From assembly GCF_023100805.1 (NCBI RefSeq), contig NZ_CP095855.1, forward strand, positions 7,853,001-7,917,000: a DNA stretch of 64,000 bases, in the 5' to 3' direction. This DNA comes from Chitinophaga filiformis (lineage in GTDB: Bacteria; Bacteroidota; Bacteroidia; Chitinophagales; Chitinophagaceae). The translations under genes were made by a program, and so were the position numbers. Each line of letters starts with the position of its first letter. The first letter of the stretch is position 1. The notes under the pieces were generated by a model. That model made no database searches. It had not been told where the DNA came from and saw only the letters and a list, made by a program, of their open reading frames with translations. Positions 52,618-61,763 of this stretch are shown one piece after another.

Positions 52618-53187
52618 TTATAAAAACCAGAAATATTCCCTGAAAGCCAGGCGTAAATGCTTCAGGGCTTTGGTGAGATGGTTTTCCACGGTTTTATGGG
52701 AGATATTCAATGCATTGGCGATGTCATGAATGGAGCGGTGCTCGTTGCGGCTCATTCTGAATACCTGCTGGCATTTTTCAGGCAGGCGGGACACTTCCTT
52801 TTCGACGGCCTTGGCCAGGTCAGAAAAGGCAACATAATCCTCATTTGAATTGTCCCGTAAAGTTTCATTATAGCGGGCAAATGAGCTGGTGTAGGTTTTC
52901 CGTACCTTATCAGCTTTGATATAGTTGAAGATCTGGTATTTAGCTGCTGTGTACAGATAAGCTGACAGGGTTTGCTGTAACCGGAGCTCGGTCCGCCTGT
53001 TCCAGAGAGAGAAAAATACTTCCTGGAGCAGTTCTTCCGTCACTTCTTTCGATTTCAGGCGATTGTAGACATATGCATATAAAAGGGGCCAAAACCTGTT
53101 ATAAATACATTCGTACGCAGCCATATCACCTGTTTGCAATAAAGCGATAAGATCTGAATCACTGTATGTATTTAAATTATCGATAAT
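52618..53187 (-). CDS. ECF-family RNA polymerase sigma factor
   Basis: The protein has sigma region 2 (AYECIYNRFWPLLYAYVYNRL, then ELLQEVFFSLWNRR) and region 4 with a helix-turn-helix (LPEKCQQVFRMSRNEHRSIHDIANALNISHKTVENHL). It should direct transcription of the peptide-utilisation locus. The start is uncertain: the first canonical start codon is a TTG at 53139 (173 residues), but the typical SDLIALLQTGDMAAYE of region 2.1 extends upstream of it in frame, without ATG, GTG or TTG before the TAA at 53227-53229. I extend to the ATT codon at 53187 as a possible non-canonical start (189 residues). Confidence 0.9.
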   Translation of the reverse strand: MIDNLNTYSDSDLIALLQTGDMAAYECIYNRFWPLLYAYVYNRLKSKEVTEELLQEVFFSLWNRRTELRLQQTLSAYLYTAAKYQIFNYIKADKVRKTYTSSFARYNETLRDNSNEDYVAFSDLAKAVEKEVSRLPEKCQQVFRMSRNEHRSIHDIANALNISHKTVENHLTKALKHLRLAFREYFWFL

Positions 53188-53315
53188 ATTTGTTTTTAGC
53201 GTGCTGAAGTTGATTGATAGTATAAATTAACAAAAAAAAGTAAAGAAATCATAGTCAAACATCAAAAAAGTCGGCATTTTCATTTAGAAACTACTTCTTT
53301 TAAGGATACAAAAAA

Positions 53316-53338
53316 CCGCCTCATGTATCATGAGACGG
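53316..53338 (-). terminator. Terminator of the gene at 53397-54905
   Basis: A 10-bp stem with one mismatch (53316-53325 with 53329-53338) and a 3-base loop is followed by a T run on the minus strand. It lies about 58 bases after the stop codon of the upstream gene. Confidence 0.75.
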
Positions 53339-53396
53339 CTTCTTTCTTGAATATGCTATATACAGGCAACAGGTCAATGATGTGATCCTTGTCGCT

Positions 53397-54905
53397 TTAA
53401 AAATCAATTTTCGCGAAACAGATATAATTCCTGTAGATGCATGGCACCAGTACAGAGCGGCCGCTTATCTGTTTACCATAACGGGGCATCCAGGTAAACC
53501 CTTTGTCAAGATTACGTAAGGTGGGCTTACGGCTGGCTTTACCATCAGGCTGTACACTGTTGTCGGTCAGGATATAACTGCGTCTGTCCAGTTCATTGTA
53601 CAGGAAACGCAGCTCACTGCCGATATTGACCATCATGTAGGACAAATACAGATCAGAACCATCGTCATACTGGCTTTTGTGTACAAAATTACTCCAGAGA
53701 AGGTTGCCCTCATTATCCAGTGAGAGCACAGCTATGTTGTCGTAATGATAGCGGTCCTGGGAATTATAGTTATTATACCACGGATTGTAGTAAAACGGCG
53801 AATACGGTGAATAGTAGTAAGGTGTATACATACCGTAAGGGCCATACATATAATTCCAGCGGTTCCAGGGCTGTGAACGGGAAGTGGTGTAATAAGATTC
53901 AGCCGTGATAATGAAACCTCCGTTGCTGGTATTAATGATCTTACGGATAAAATAGTCGTTGAAAGCTGCGTTGGTGGAAGATTCCCCTTTGGCGTTATTT
54001 TTCAGATCAGGGGTGAACGGTACTTCCTTTTCATATAGCAGTTGTTTCTGTGCATAGTCGTATTTACTTACGTACAGGCCTTCCACGTTCCCTCGCTTCT
54101 GCTTATAGTAAAAGGCGGTGACCAGCACTTTTTTATTGTTGTTGTCCACCTTCATCTTCACCTCGTCCAGCAACTGGGTCTTGAGCTGCATGGGTACGTT
54201 CTCAAACGAATCCACTACAGCCCGTTTAATGATCAGGTTACCGGCGATGATGTAGTCCCTGTTGCTGGTACGTTCCAGCTTGTTGAATACCAGGTCACCC
54301 TCATTGGTGAGATTAAAATTGCTGAGGAAGGACTTTTTGCTTTCCATCGGCAGCGATACCCTGCTGTTGTTGATCAGTTTAAAGGCGCTGTCGTACAGGA
54401 AAGTGTAGAACACGTTGTCGTTCTCCTTGTCCTGGTTGATCTTGTACACCATGATCTTATTCTTGTCTTCGGAATACTCTACGGAGTACACTTTATTCTC
54501 TTTGGAGTAAAATCCTATCCTGGTAGAATCCACCATTACCGGCGCATCGGCAAAGCGGGCATTACCGTCCATGGTAGCACAGAAACTGTAAACAGCATCT
54601 TTACGCTGGAACTGGTATAACATGAATACTTTATCAGCGTAGGACACAAAATCGACGCTGATCAGCTTTTTGGGCAGAAAATCCAGCTTTACCCGGCTTT
54701 TCAGGGCCATCGTATTATCGTATATAGAAATGACATAATCACCTCTATCGCTCTTGTATACCAGTATATTTCCTGATACCCTGCCGATAATTTCGAATTC
54801 CGTGCTTTTGTAATCGTCCCTTTCCGGTTCCGTATAGGAGATCTTCTGAGCCATTACAGCTCCGCTCCATAAGACCAGTAAAGCATAGAGATATAGAATG
54901 CGCAT
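53397..54905 (-). CDS. Exported protein of unknown function with Tyr/Pro/Asn-rich insert
   Basis: The 502-residue product has a signal peptide (MRILYLYALLVLWSGAVMAQ) and a repeated-strand pattern reminiscent of a beta-propeller: IGRVSGNILVYKSDRGDYVISIYDN, VYSVEYSEDKNKIMVYKI and DNIAVLSLDNEGNLLWSNFV. Between about residues 347 and 388 there is a low-complexity insert with WNRWNYMYGPYGMY and PYYYSPYSPFYYNPWYNN. The insert is dominated by Tyr, Pro and Asn, like surface-exposed flexible loops. I do not recognise a family. It is monocistronic with a terminator behind it. Confidence 0.75.
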   Translation of the reverse strand: MRILYLYALLVLWSGAVMAQKISYTEPERDDYKSTEFEIIGRVSGNILVYKSDRGDYVISIYDNTMALKSRVKLDFLPKKLISVDFVSYADKVFMLYQFQRKDAVYSFCATMDGNARFADAPVMVDSTRIGFYSKENKVYSVEYSEDKNKIMVYKINQDKENDNVFYTFLYDSAFKLINNSRVSLPMESKKSFLSNFNLTNEGDLVFNKLERTSNRDYIIAGNLIIKRAVVDSFENVPMQLKTQLLDEVKMKVDNNNKKVLVTAFYYKQKRGNVEGLYVSKYDYAQKQLLYEKEVPFTPDLKNNAKGESSTNAAFNDYFIRKIINTSNGGFIITAESYYTTSRSQPWNRWNYMYGPYGMYTPYYYSPYSPFYYNPWYNNYNSQDRYHYDNIAVLSLDNEGNLLWSNFVHKSQYDDGSDLYLSYMMVNIGSELRFLYNELDRRSYILTDNSVQPDGKASRKPTLRNLDKGFTWMPRYGKQISGRSVLVPCIYRNYICFAKIDF

Positions 54906-55170
54906 TGCTTATATTTTAAAAGGTTGCAAGTTTAGGATACAGATTTAACGGTAAATCGCTATGATTCATTGTGAAACACGGGCAGGAAAACGTGGAGCAT
55001 CTCCGGCCGCCAACACTAAAATACGCAATTACGAATTATCATAAGCGAATTACAATTATCTTCCCTACCGGGCTATTTTAACCCTATCGTTCAGGAGAAA
55101 CGGGGACACTGCAGTTATTCATCATTTTCAATTCGTAATTTCTAATGCTGAATTATGTATTTTTACGATT

Positions 55171-56103
55171 ATGGATACGGTGTTAATTACCGGCGGCACG
55201 GGTCTCGTGGGCCGGGCGCTTACAAAGTTGCTTACAGAAATTGGTTATAAAGTCATTATTCTGAGCCGGCGTAACAGCGGCGGCGATACGGAAAATGAGC
55301 TTGTCAGCTATGCCCATTGGGATGTTGCCCGTCAGACAATTGATGAAGCAGCTATACGACAGGCAGATTACATCGTCCATCTTGCAGGCGCCAATGTAGG
55401 GGACAAACGCTGGACAGCCGCCCGTAAAAAAGAGATCGTAAACAGCCGGGTACAAAGTGCAGGCTTGTTGTTCGATGCGCTCAGCAAGTATCCTAATAAG
55501 GTAAAGAAGGTGATCAGCGCCTCTGCCATCGGCTACTACGGCGAGAATAAAAGCGGCCCGGCCTTCACGGAAAGTGATCCGCCGGCTACCGACTTCCTCG
55601 GGAATACCTGTGTTGCATGGGAAAACGGTATTCTGAAAATGCGGGAGCTGCAGAAAAAAGTGGTCATCTTACGCACCGGCATCGCACTCAACCTTACCGG
55701 CGGCGCTATGAGGGAATTCTATAAGCCTTTACAGTTCGGATTTGCGACCATCCTGGGCAACGGGGAACAATATGTTAGCTGGATACATCTGCACGACCTG
55801 GCCCGTATCTATCTGAGCGCTATCGTCAATCATGAGCTGGAAGGTATTTATAATGCAGCGGCGCCGCATCCGGTACAGAATAAAGAGCTGGTAATGACCA
55901 TGGCACAGGAGGCAAAGGGAAAGAGCTTCCTTCCTGTTTATGTGCCCGCATTTGCCTTAAAACTGGCCTTGGGTGAGATGAGTATTGAAGTATTGAAAAG
56001 CTGCCGGGTGTCTTCCCTGAAGATCCAGGAAACAGGCTTTGTATTTTCATACCCCGATATCCGTAGTGCGATGGAAAACATCTTCCAGGAAAAAGATAAA
56101 TAG
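55171..56103 (+). CDS. TIGR01777-family epimerase-like oxidoreductase
   Basis: The 310-residue extended short-chain dehydrogenase-like protein begins with the nucleotide-binding VLITGGTGLVGRALTKLL (residues 4-21). HLAGANVGDKRWTAARKKEIVNSRV and SASAIGYYGENKSGPAFTESDPP are typical of the YfcH/SDR39U1 subfamily, and so is the C-terminal LGEMSIEVLKSCRVS. The physiological substrate is unknown. Its stop codon lies seven bases from that of the convergent pabB gene. Confidence 0.92.
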   Translation: MDTVLITGGTGLVGRALTKLLTEIGYKVIILSRRNSGGDTENELVSYAHWDVARQTIDEAAIRQADYIVHLAGANVGDKRWTAARKKEIVNSRVQSAGLLFDALSKYPNKVKKVISASAIGYYGENKSGPAFTESDPPATDFLGNTCVAWENGILKMRELQKKVVILRTGIALNLTGGAMREFYKPLQFGFATILGNGEQYVSWIHLHDLARIYLSAIVNHELEGIYNAAAPHPVQNKELVMTMAQEAKGKSFLPVYVPAFALKLALGEMSIEVLKSCRVSSLKIQETGFVFSYPDIRSAMENIFQEKDK

Positions 56104-56110
56104 CCTGGCC

Positions 56111-57349
56111 TTAGCCTTCGAGGATATTTTTCATAGCTTCTGCCTTCAGCAGGCATTCCTCCCATTCCTTTACCGGATCGGCATAATAGGTAATGGCAGA
56201 ACCAGTCTGGAAAGAAAGATATTTCCTGCCGGCATTATACAGTATGCTGCGTATAACCACGTTGAAATCAAAATCGCCTTCCGGCGTAATATACCCCAGG
56301 GCGCCGGAAAACAGTCCCCTGCGGGATTGCTCATACTGCTCTATCAGTTGCATCACGCTCAGTTTAGGTGCGCCCGTCATGGAGCCCATAGGAAATGCCT
56401 GGCTGATGGCATCTGTAAAAGACACGCCTTCTTCAAGGGTAGCCGTTACCGTAGAGATCATGTGATGCACCTGTGCAAATGAATAGATACCGAATAACTC
56501 TGCCACATGTACGCTACCGCGCGTAGCAGTATGAGAAAGATCGTTGCGTACCAGGTCCACCACCATTACATTCTCTGCCCTTTCCTTGCTGTTCTGCTGC
56601 AATTCGCGGCGGCGCTCATCATCGGCAGCCGGCGTATCAGCGCGCCTGATCGTTCCCTTTATAGGCTGTGAAATAACAACAGGTCCTTTCTTCTGCAGGA
56701 AACGTTCAGGACTGGAGCAGACCAGGTAATGGTCATTTGTACGGTAGTAGGCTGCAAAGGGAGAAGGGGAAACGCTGTTCAGGCGTTTAAAGAGAGAGAG
56801 GGGATGTACGATGGTATCTTCAATGAAATTTTCCCTGCAGAAATTCACCTCATAACAGTCGCCCCGGTGTATATGTTGCTGTAAGCTGTTAACGGCGCTG
56901 AGGTATTGCTGCCTGTCAAGGTGGGCCCGGACTTTACCGGCGGGTATTGCCTGTATTTTCTCTTCTTTTGCTGCAAGGCATTGAGCATAAATGACACGGG
57001 CAGCTGCTTCGTCCATTTCCCAGCCGCCGATCTGCACCTCGTTATTACGCAATAGCATGACAATACGGGGCCGGAAAAAGAAAAGGTCTGCCCAGCCTAT
57101 TCCGTCCCTGTTATCCGAATATAAGCCCGGAAAGACCTCATTTTTGAGATCGTAGGCAAGATGACCGAACAGCCAGTCACGGTGAGTGTTGTGATATTGT
57201 AGTAGTGAGGGGAATGCATTGCCGGCATTGCATGCAAGCGTATCCAGCGCATCTGCGGCCAGTATAGCCTCGTTTTGGTGATAGATGGAAGCGTAGTTGT
57301 TATTATCCAAAAAACAGCAAATGTTGAACTGATTACTCCAATTCAACAT
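56111..57349 (-). CDS. pabB: Aminodeoxychorismate synthase component I
   Basis: PabB converts chorismate with ammonia from a glutaminase partner to 4-amino-4-deoxychorismate, a folate precursor. The 412-residue protein has the chorismate-binding motifs CYEVNFCRENF, SSPERFL, QPIKGTIRRADTP, NVMVVDLVRNDLSHTA, QAFPMGSMTGAPKLSVMQLIEQYEQSRRGLFSGALGYI and FQTGSAITYYADPVKEWEEC. KGTIRR in place of KGT/RPR is unremarkable for this group. No pabA or pabC gene is adjacent. An anthranilate synthase identity is less likely given the PIKGT signature. Confidence 0.9.
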   Translation of the reverse strand: MLNWSNQFNICCFLDNNNYASIYHQNEAILAADALDTLACNAGNAFPSLLQYHNTHRDWLFGHLAYDLKNEVFPGLYSDNRDGIGWADLFFFRPRIVMLLRNNEVQIGGWEMDEAAARVIYAQCLAAKEEKIQAIPAGKVRAHLDRQQYLSAVNSLQQHIHRGDCYEVNFCRENFIEDTIVHPLSLFKRLNSVSPSPFAAYYRTNDHYLVCSSPERFLQKKGPVVISQPIKGTIRRADTPAADDERRRELQQNSKERAENVMVVDLVRNDLSHTATRGSVHVAELFGIYSFAQVHHMISTVTATLEEGVSFTDAISQAFPMGSMTGAPKLSVMQLIEQYEQSRRGLFSGALGYITPEGDFDFNVVIRSILYNAGRKYLSFQTGSAITYYADPVKEWEECLLKAEAMKNILEG

Positions 57350-57421
57350 TTGCTGTTTAAATAAGTTTGGATCATTAACCGGGAAACCGTAAAATATCCT
57401 GATAATGCGTGCTTTTAATGC

Positions 57422-57883
57422 TTAAAAATCGTCGTCATCGTCGTCAAAGCCACCCCTGTCGTTGAACAGGCCCATGTCCTTGAACTCGTCGTCGATGCCC
57501 AGATCGTCGTCGTCGTCTGCGCTCTTCTTACCAGGGCGGCCACGTTTGCTCTTTGGTTTAGGCATGTCAAACTCTTCGAAATCAGGATCATAGTCCTCAT
57601 CATCACCTTTACCCCAATTATCATCATCGTCGTCCAGGTCCATATCATCATCCTCATCATCCAGATCATCCTCATCATCGTCATTTTTCTTCTTTGACTT
57701 TGAAGGCGACTTATCTGATTTTTTAGAAGCAGCAGACTTACGGGGAGTTTCCTCCTCATCCAGATCATCATCATCGTCCTCCTCTTCCTTCTTTGGCTTA
57801 CTTGCAGCTTTAGGCGTGGCTTTCGTAGTTTTTGGAGAACTCGTCTTTTTGGTCTCTTTTTCGTTATCAGATTTTGATTTCAT
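57422..57883 (-). CDS. Asp/Lys-rich low-complexity protein with AT-hook-like motif
   Basis: The 153-residue product alternates Lys/Ser/Thr/Pro-rich stretches with runs of Asp and Glu (for example EEEDDDDDLDEEE and LDDEDDDMDLDDDDD), so it is predicted to be fully disordered. KSKRGRPGKK at 111-120 matches the AT-hook core RGRP. This could bind A/T-rich DNA, with the acidic tails acting in chaperone or charge-balance fashion (inference). No signal peptide is present. The gene lies between pabB and purA, and transcription of the three may be joined. Codon repeats make it a possible slippage site. Confidence 0.75.
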   Translation of the reverse strand: MKSKSDNEKETKKTSSPKTTKATPKAASKPKKEEEDDDDDLDEEETPRKSAASKKSDKSPSKSKKKNDDDEDDLDDEDDDMDLDDDDDNWGKGDDEDYDPDFEEFDMPKPKSKRGRPGKKSADDDDDLGIDDEFKDMGLFNDRGGFDDDDDDF

Positions 57884-57983
57884 AATAGGTTCACTTAAGT
57901 CTTTAGCGTATTACTTTTGCGTAAAGTTTTAACAGTTTTTTGTATTAGCCAAATTTTTTTTGCCGATTTTTTTCCGTACTTTT

Positions 57984-59282
57984 TTAAGCTTTTTCCTGCT
58001 CCAGAATCTGGTCCCTGCCTGGTCCATTAGAGACAAATTTCACAGGTACATCCAGGTAACTTTCAACTGCTTTTACGAAAGATTTCATTTCGGCCGGCAA
58101 CTCATCAAAGTGCCTGCTTTTGGCTGCTGTTTCATCACTCCAGCCTTTATGCTTTTCCCATACAGGTTTTACTTCTGCATCATTCAGCTGGTATGGCATT
58201 GCCTTCGTCTGCTGTCCGTTGATCTCATAGGCTGTACATGCGTACACCTCATCAAAGGCATCCAGCACGTCGCTTTTTGTCATTACCAACTGGGTAACAC
58301 CACTCAGCATACAGGTATAATTCAGGGCTACCAGGTCAATCCAGCCGCAACGGCGCGGACGCCCTGTAGTGGCGCCGAACTCATTACCTTCTGCACGGAG
58401 CTTCTCGCCGGTAGCATCATGCAGTTCGGTAGGGAATGGTCCGCTACCTACACGGGTACAATATGCCTTTGTTACGCCGATCACTTCTTTTATCCATTTA
58501 GGCGCTACACCCAACCCGGAACATACGCCGGCAGAGATAGTACTTGAAGAAGTAACGAAAGGATAAGTACCGAAATCCACATCCAGCATACTGCCCTGTG
58601 CACCTTCGGCCAATATCTTCTTGCCTGCTTTCAGCCGCTCGTTGATAAAATATTCTCCGTTTACAATATTCATCTGCTTCAGGTAGCTCACGGCGTCAAA
58701 GAACTCCGCTTCCCAGTCAGCAATATCTTTTGCTATTTCAGCCTTTACTTCTGCAGTAAAGTCATATCCTGCCAGCAGGTGCTGGTGTTTCTCTTTTAGT
58801 TTGTTGTAACGTTCATCAAAATCGCTGCGCAGCACATCGCCTACCCTCAGACCATTACGACCGGTTTTGTCCATATACGCAGGTCCGATACCTTTCAGCG
58901 TAGAACCGATCTTTTCACTGCCTTTTGATATTTCTGAGGCTTTATCAAGCGCACGATGAGAAGGTACGATAATATGCGTTCTTTCCGCAATAAAAAGATT
59001 CTTTTTCAGATCAACACCCAAAGAAGAGATCTTATCACATTCTTTCTTAAATGTCACAGGGTCCAGTACTACACCATTACCTATCAGGTTAATGGTATTC
59101 TTGTGAAATACACCGGAAGGGATAGTATGTAACACTACCTTCTGGCCATCCACATATAAAGTATGCCCTGCGTTGGGCCCACCCTGAAAGCGGGCTATGA
59201 CATCGTATTTACCTGCAAAGTAATCCACAATCTTTCCTTTGCCTTCATCGCCCCATTGTAGGCCCAGCAAAACATCTACCAT
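57984..59282 (-). CDS. purA: Adenylosuccinate synthase
   Basis: PurA joins IMP and aspartate using GTP, the first step towards AMP. The 432-residue protein begins with the GTP loop GLQWGDEGKGKIVDYFA (GDEGKGK at 11-17) and has GGPNAGHT, KGIGPAYMDKTGRNGLRVGD, EGAQGSMLDVDFGTYPFVTSS, TGRPRRCGWIDLVAL and VKFVSNGPGRDQ, covering all family signatures. The length is normal. A Bacteroidota-type promoter precedes it. Confidence 0.97.
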   Translation of the reverse strand: MVDVLLGLQWGDEGKGKIVDYFAGKYDVIARFQGGPNAGHTLYVDGQKVVLHTIPSGVFHKNTINLIGNGVVLDPVTFKKECDKISSLGVDLKKNLFIAERTHIIVPSHRALDKASEISKGSEKIGSTLKGIGPAYMDKTGRNGLRVGDVLRSDFDERYNKLKEKHQHLLAGYDFTAEVKAEIAKDIADWEAEFFDAVSYLKQMNIVNGEYFINERLKAGKKILAEGAQGSMLDVDFGTYPFVTSSSTISAGVCSGLGVAPKWIKEVIGVTKAYCTRVGSGPFPTELHDATGEKLRAEGNEFGATTGRPRRCGWIDLVALNYTCMLSGVTQLVMTKSDVLDAFDEVYACTAYEINGQQTKAMPYQLNDAEVKPVWEKHKGWSDETAAKSRHFDELPAEMKSFVKAVESYLDVPVKFVSNGPGRDQILEQEKA

Positions 59283-59315
59283 AAGAGTTGATATTGATTT
59301 TTAAAAACGAAGTGG

Positions 59316-59346
59316 CAAAATTAAGGAAAAATAGCACGAATCCGAA
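59316..59346 (-). promoter_or_regulatory. Probable housekeeping promoter of purA
   Basis: On the minus strand, TTCG (59346-59343, one mismatch to TTTG) is followed after 19 bp by TAATTTTG (59323-59316), a full -7 match. It lies 34 bases before the purA ATG, at a plausible distance. Confidence 0.65.
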
Positions 59347-59388
59347 TTAGGAAATAATAATCAGAAGCCGGGAGCCCCACCCGCAAAA

Positions 59389-59427
59389 AAGACGGGCCAC
59401 AGGAATAAACGCCCTGCAGCCCGTCTT
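59389..59427 (-). terminator. Terminator of the (p)ppGpp synthetase gene
   Basis: A perfect 9-bp stem (59389-59397 with 59419-59427) with a 21-base loop reads into a T-run on the minus strand. It lies 30 bases after the stop codon of the rel gene. Confidence 0.75.
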
Positions 59428-59457
59428 ATTATTATAAGATCTTAATTTCTTCTGGAC

Positions 59458-61710
59458 CTATTCGTCCTCCAGGCGGCTTACCGATTGAATACCATCCAGT
59501 TTCTTCAACCTTTCGAACAGCTCATCCAGCTCCTCTTTATCGTGTACAAATACCTTGATCAGCCCTTCAAACAAGCCTTCGCTGGATTCAATGGTCAAAC
59601 CGGCAATGTTCACCCGCAGCTCACCCGAAATGACATTGGTGATCTTGTGGATAACCCCTACATCGTCCATACCAACGATCCTCAGGCCGGTCAGGAAGGA
59701 AATCTCCCTGTTCTTCACCCACTTGGTCTTTACAACACGGTGTCCATAATTAGCCAGCAACTGGGCGGCATTCGGACAGTTCGTTCTATGGATCTTCAGG
59801 CCTTCACTGGCCGTGATGAACCCAAATACGTCATCTCCCGGAATCGGGCGACAGCAATTAGCCAGTTTGTAGGCTATTTTGTCTGAACTTTCCCCGAAGA
59901 TGATCAGTTCCGCATCTTTCTTGGAAGGGAGCTGGTGTTTCAGGTGATCTTCCGAGATATGTTCCGGCTGTTTCACCGGTGGCGGTTTAGGCGCTTCCAG
60001 CTTATCACCCAGAACGGTGAACTGCTTCAGCTCCTTCAGGTCGATATTCTTGACGGCGATCTGGTAATACAGGTCCAGCGGCGATGGCTGCTTATAGAAC
60101 TGTACCAGCTCGTTGATGTTATGCTGACTGTTGGAGATCTTCAGATGGTCCAGCTTACGTTCCAGCACGTCTTTCCCATCCATGGCCACCTTTCTCTTTT
60201 CCTCCTTCAGGGCGTCCTTGATCTTGGATTTAGCCTTAGCGGTGAGAACATAGTTCAGCCAGTCTTCCGTTGGCTTCTGCTTGTTGGAGGTAATGATCTC
60301 CACCTGGTCGCCGCTGCGCAGTTTATGGCTGATAGGTACCAGCTTATAGTTCACTTTGGCGCCGATACACTTGTTTCCTACCGCACTATGGATCGCATAG
60401 GCGAAATCAAGCGCAGTGGAATTGACAGGCAAGATCTTCAGGTCACCTTTCGGTGTATATACATAGATCTCTTCTGTGAAGAGGTTACTTTTAAAGTCTG
60501 CCAGGAAATCCAGCGTATTGGAGTCCGGATTGTTCAGTATCTCCCTGATCTGGGTGAACCACTGATCGAATTTAGCCTCTGTACTGGCACTCTGGGCACT
60601 ACCCTCCTTATAACGCCAGTGGGCGGCGAGCCCTTTTTCCGCATAATCGTTCATCCTCTTGGTACGGATCTGCACTTCCACCCATTTACCCTGCGGGCCC
60701 ATCACCGTCACATGCAATGCCTCATATCCGTTGGATTTCGGATTACTGAGCCAGTCGCGGGTCCTTTCCGGGCTGGGGTGATAAAAGTCTGTTATAATAG
60801 AATAGACCTTCCAGCAATCTGATTTTTCCTTTTCCAAGGGAGAATCCAATATAATACGGATCGCGAAGAGGTCGTACACTTCTTCGAAGGTGACTCCTTT
60901 CTTCTTGATCTTATTCCAGATAGAGTGTATGGATTTCGGCCGTCCGTAGATCTCGAACATGAAACCTTCTTCCTGCAATACCTCCTTGATAGGCTTTATG
61001 AATTCGTTGATATAACGGGTACGCTCACGCTTGGTTTCTTTCAGGCGTTTGGCGATGTCCCGGTAGGTCTGCTGCTCGGTGTACTTCATGGACAAGTCCT
61101 CCATCTCGGACTTGATATTGTACAGGCCGAGGCGGTGGGCCAGGGGGGCATAGATAAATACGGTTTCCGAGGCTATTTTGAGCTGTTTTTCACGGCTCAT
61201 ACTATCCAGGGTACGCATATTATGCATCCTGTCCGCCAGTTTTATGAGTATCACCCTGGGGTCGTCTGCCAGTGTGAGCAGGATCTTTTTGAAATTTTCC
61301 GCCTGGGCGGTGCTGGTGTTCGAGTCAATTACTGTAGAGATCTTGGTCAGACCATCCACTATATGGCATATTTCGGCCCCGAAGGCTCTGTCCACGTCTT
61401 CCAGGGTGACTTCAGTATCTTCCACGGTATCGTGAAGCAGGGCGCAGATAGCGGAGCGTACGCCCAAGCCGATCTCGTCAACGCAGATCTGCGCTACAGC
61501 GAGAGGATGTAAGATATAAGGCTCACCGGATTTCCGGCGCATTTCCTTGTGCGCGTCTGCCGCCATTTCGAAGGCAGTACGTACCAGTTCCCGGTCACCT
61601 TTCTTCAAACGGGGTTTAAGCGACCTCAGTAAAGCGCGGTAATGACGAACGATTTCTTTCTTTTCCTGTTCCTCGTCGAGGTTATATTGTTTTACTACCA
61701 CTGTTTCCAT
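59458..61710 (-). CDS. rel: Bifunctional (p)ppGpp synthetase/hydrolase
   Basis: The 750-residue RelA/SpoT-homologue makes and degrades the stringent alarmones. The HD hydrolase domain is intact (LLHDTVEDTEV with H93 and D94, and KLADRMHNMRTLD), which argues for a bifunctional enzyme. The synthetase domain follows (KKKGVTFEEVYDLFAIRIIL, then WLSNPKSNGYEALHVTVMGP), then a TGS domain (YVYTPKGDLKILPVNSTALDFAYAIHS), a zinc-finger/helical region with CCRPIPGDDV, and a C-terminal ACT domain. It is 53 bases behind the 2H-phosphoesterase gene and may be co-transcribed with it. Confidence 0.95.
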   Translation of the reverse strand: METVVVKQYNLDEEQEKKEIVRHYRALLRSLKPRLKKGDRELVRTAFEMAADAHKEMRRKSGEPYILHPLAVAQICVDEIGLGVRSAICALLHDTVEDTEVTLEDVDRAFGAEICHIVDGLTKISTVIDSNTSTAQAENFKKILLTLADDPRVILIKLADRMHNMRTLDSMSREKQLKIASETVFIYAPLAHRLGLYNIKSEMEDLSMKYTEQQTYRDIAKRLKETKRERTRYINEFIKPIKEVLQEEGFMFEIYGRPKSIHSIWNKIKKKGVTFEEVYDLFAIRIILDSPLEKEKSDCWKVYSIITDFYHPSPERTRDWLSNPKSNGYEALHVTVMGPQGKWVEVQIRTKRMNDYAEKGLAAHWRYKEGSAQSASTEAKFDQWFTQIREILNNPDSNTLDFLADFKSNLFTEEIYVYTPKGDLKILPVNSTALDFAYAIHSAVGNKCIGAKVNYKLVPISHKLRSGDQVEIITSNKQKPTEDWLNYVLTAKAKSKIKDALKEEKRKVAMDGKDVLERKLDHLKISNSQHNINELVQFYKQPSPLDLYYQIAVKNIDLKELKQFTVLGDKLEAPKPPPVKQPEHISEDHLKHQLPSKKDAELIIFGESSDKIAYKLANCCRPIPGDDVFGFITASEGLKIHRTNCPNAAQLLANYGHRVVKTKWVKNREISFLTGLRIVGMDDVGVIHKITNVISGELRVNIAGLTIESSEGLFEGLIKVFVHDKEELDELFERLKKLDGIQSVSRLEDE

Positions 61711-61763
61711 CTGCTATAAAGTTACGATTTTATTGCATAGGAAGCATGGCAGAAAAGTGCTAG

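Noticed and set aside
59935..60822. Open frame of 295 codons on the plus strand opposite the (p)ppGpp synthetase gene
   Set aside because: Rich in Phe, Leu, Gln and His with no recognisable domain; the opposite strand carries a clear, complete family signature.
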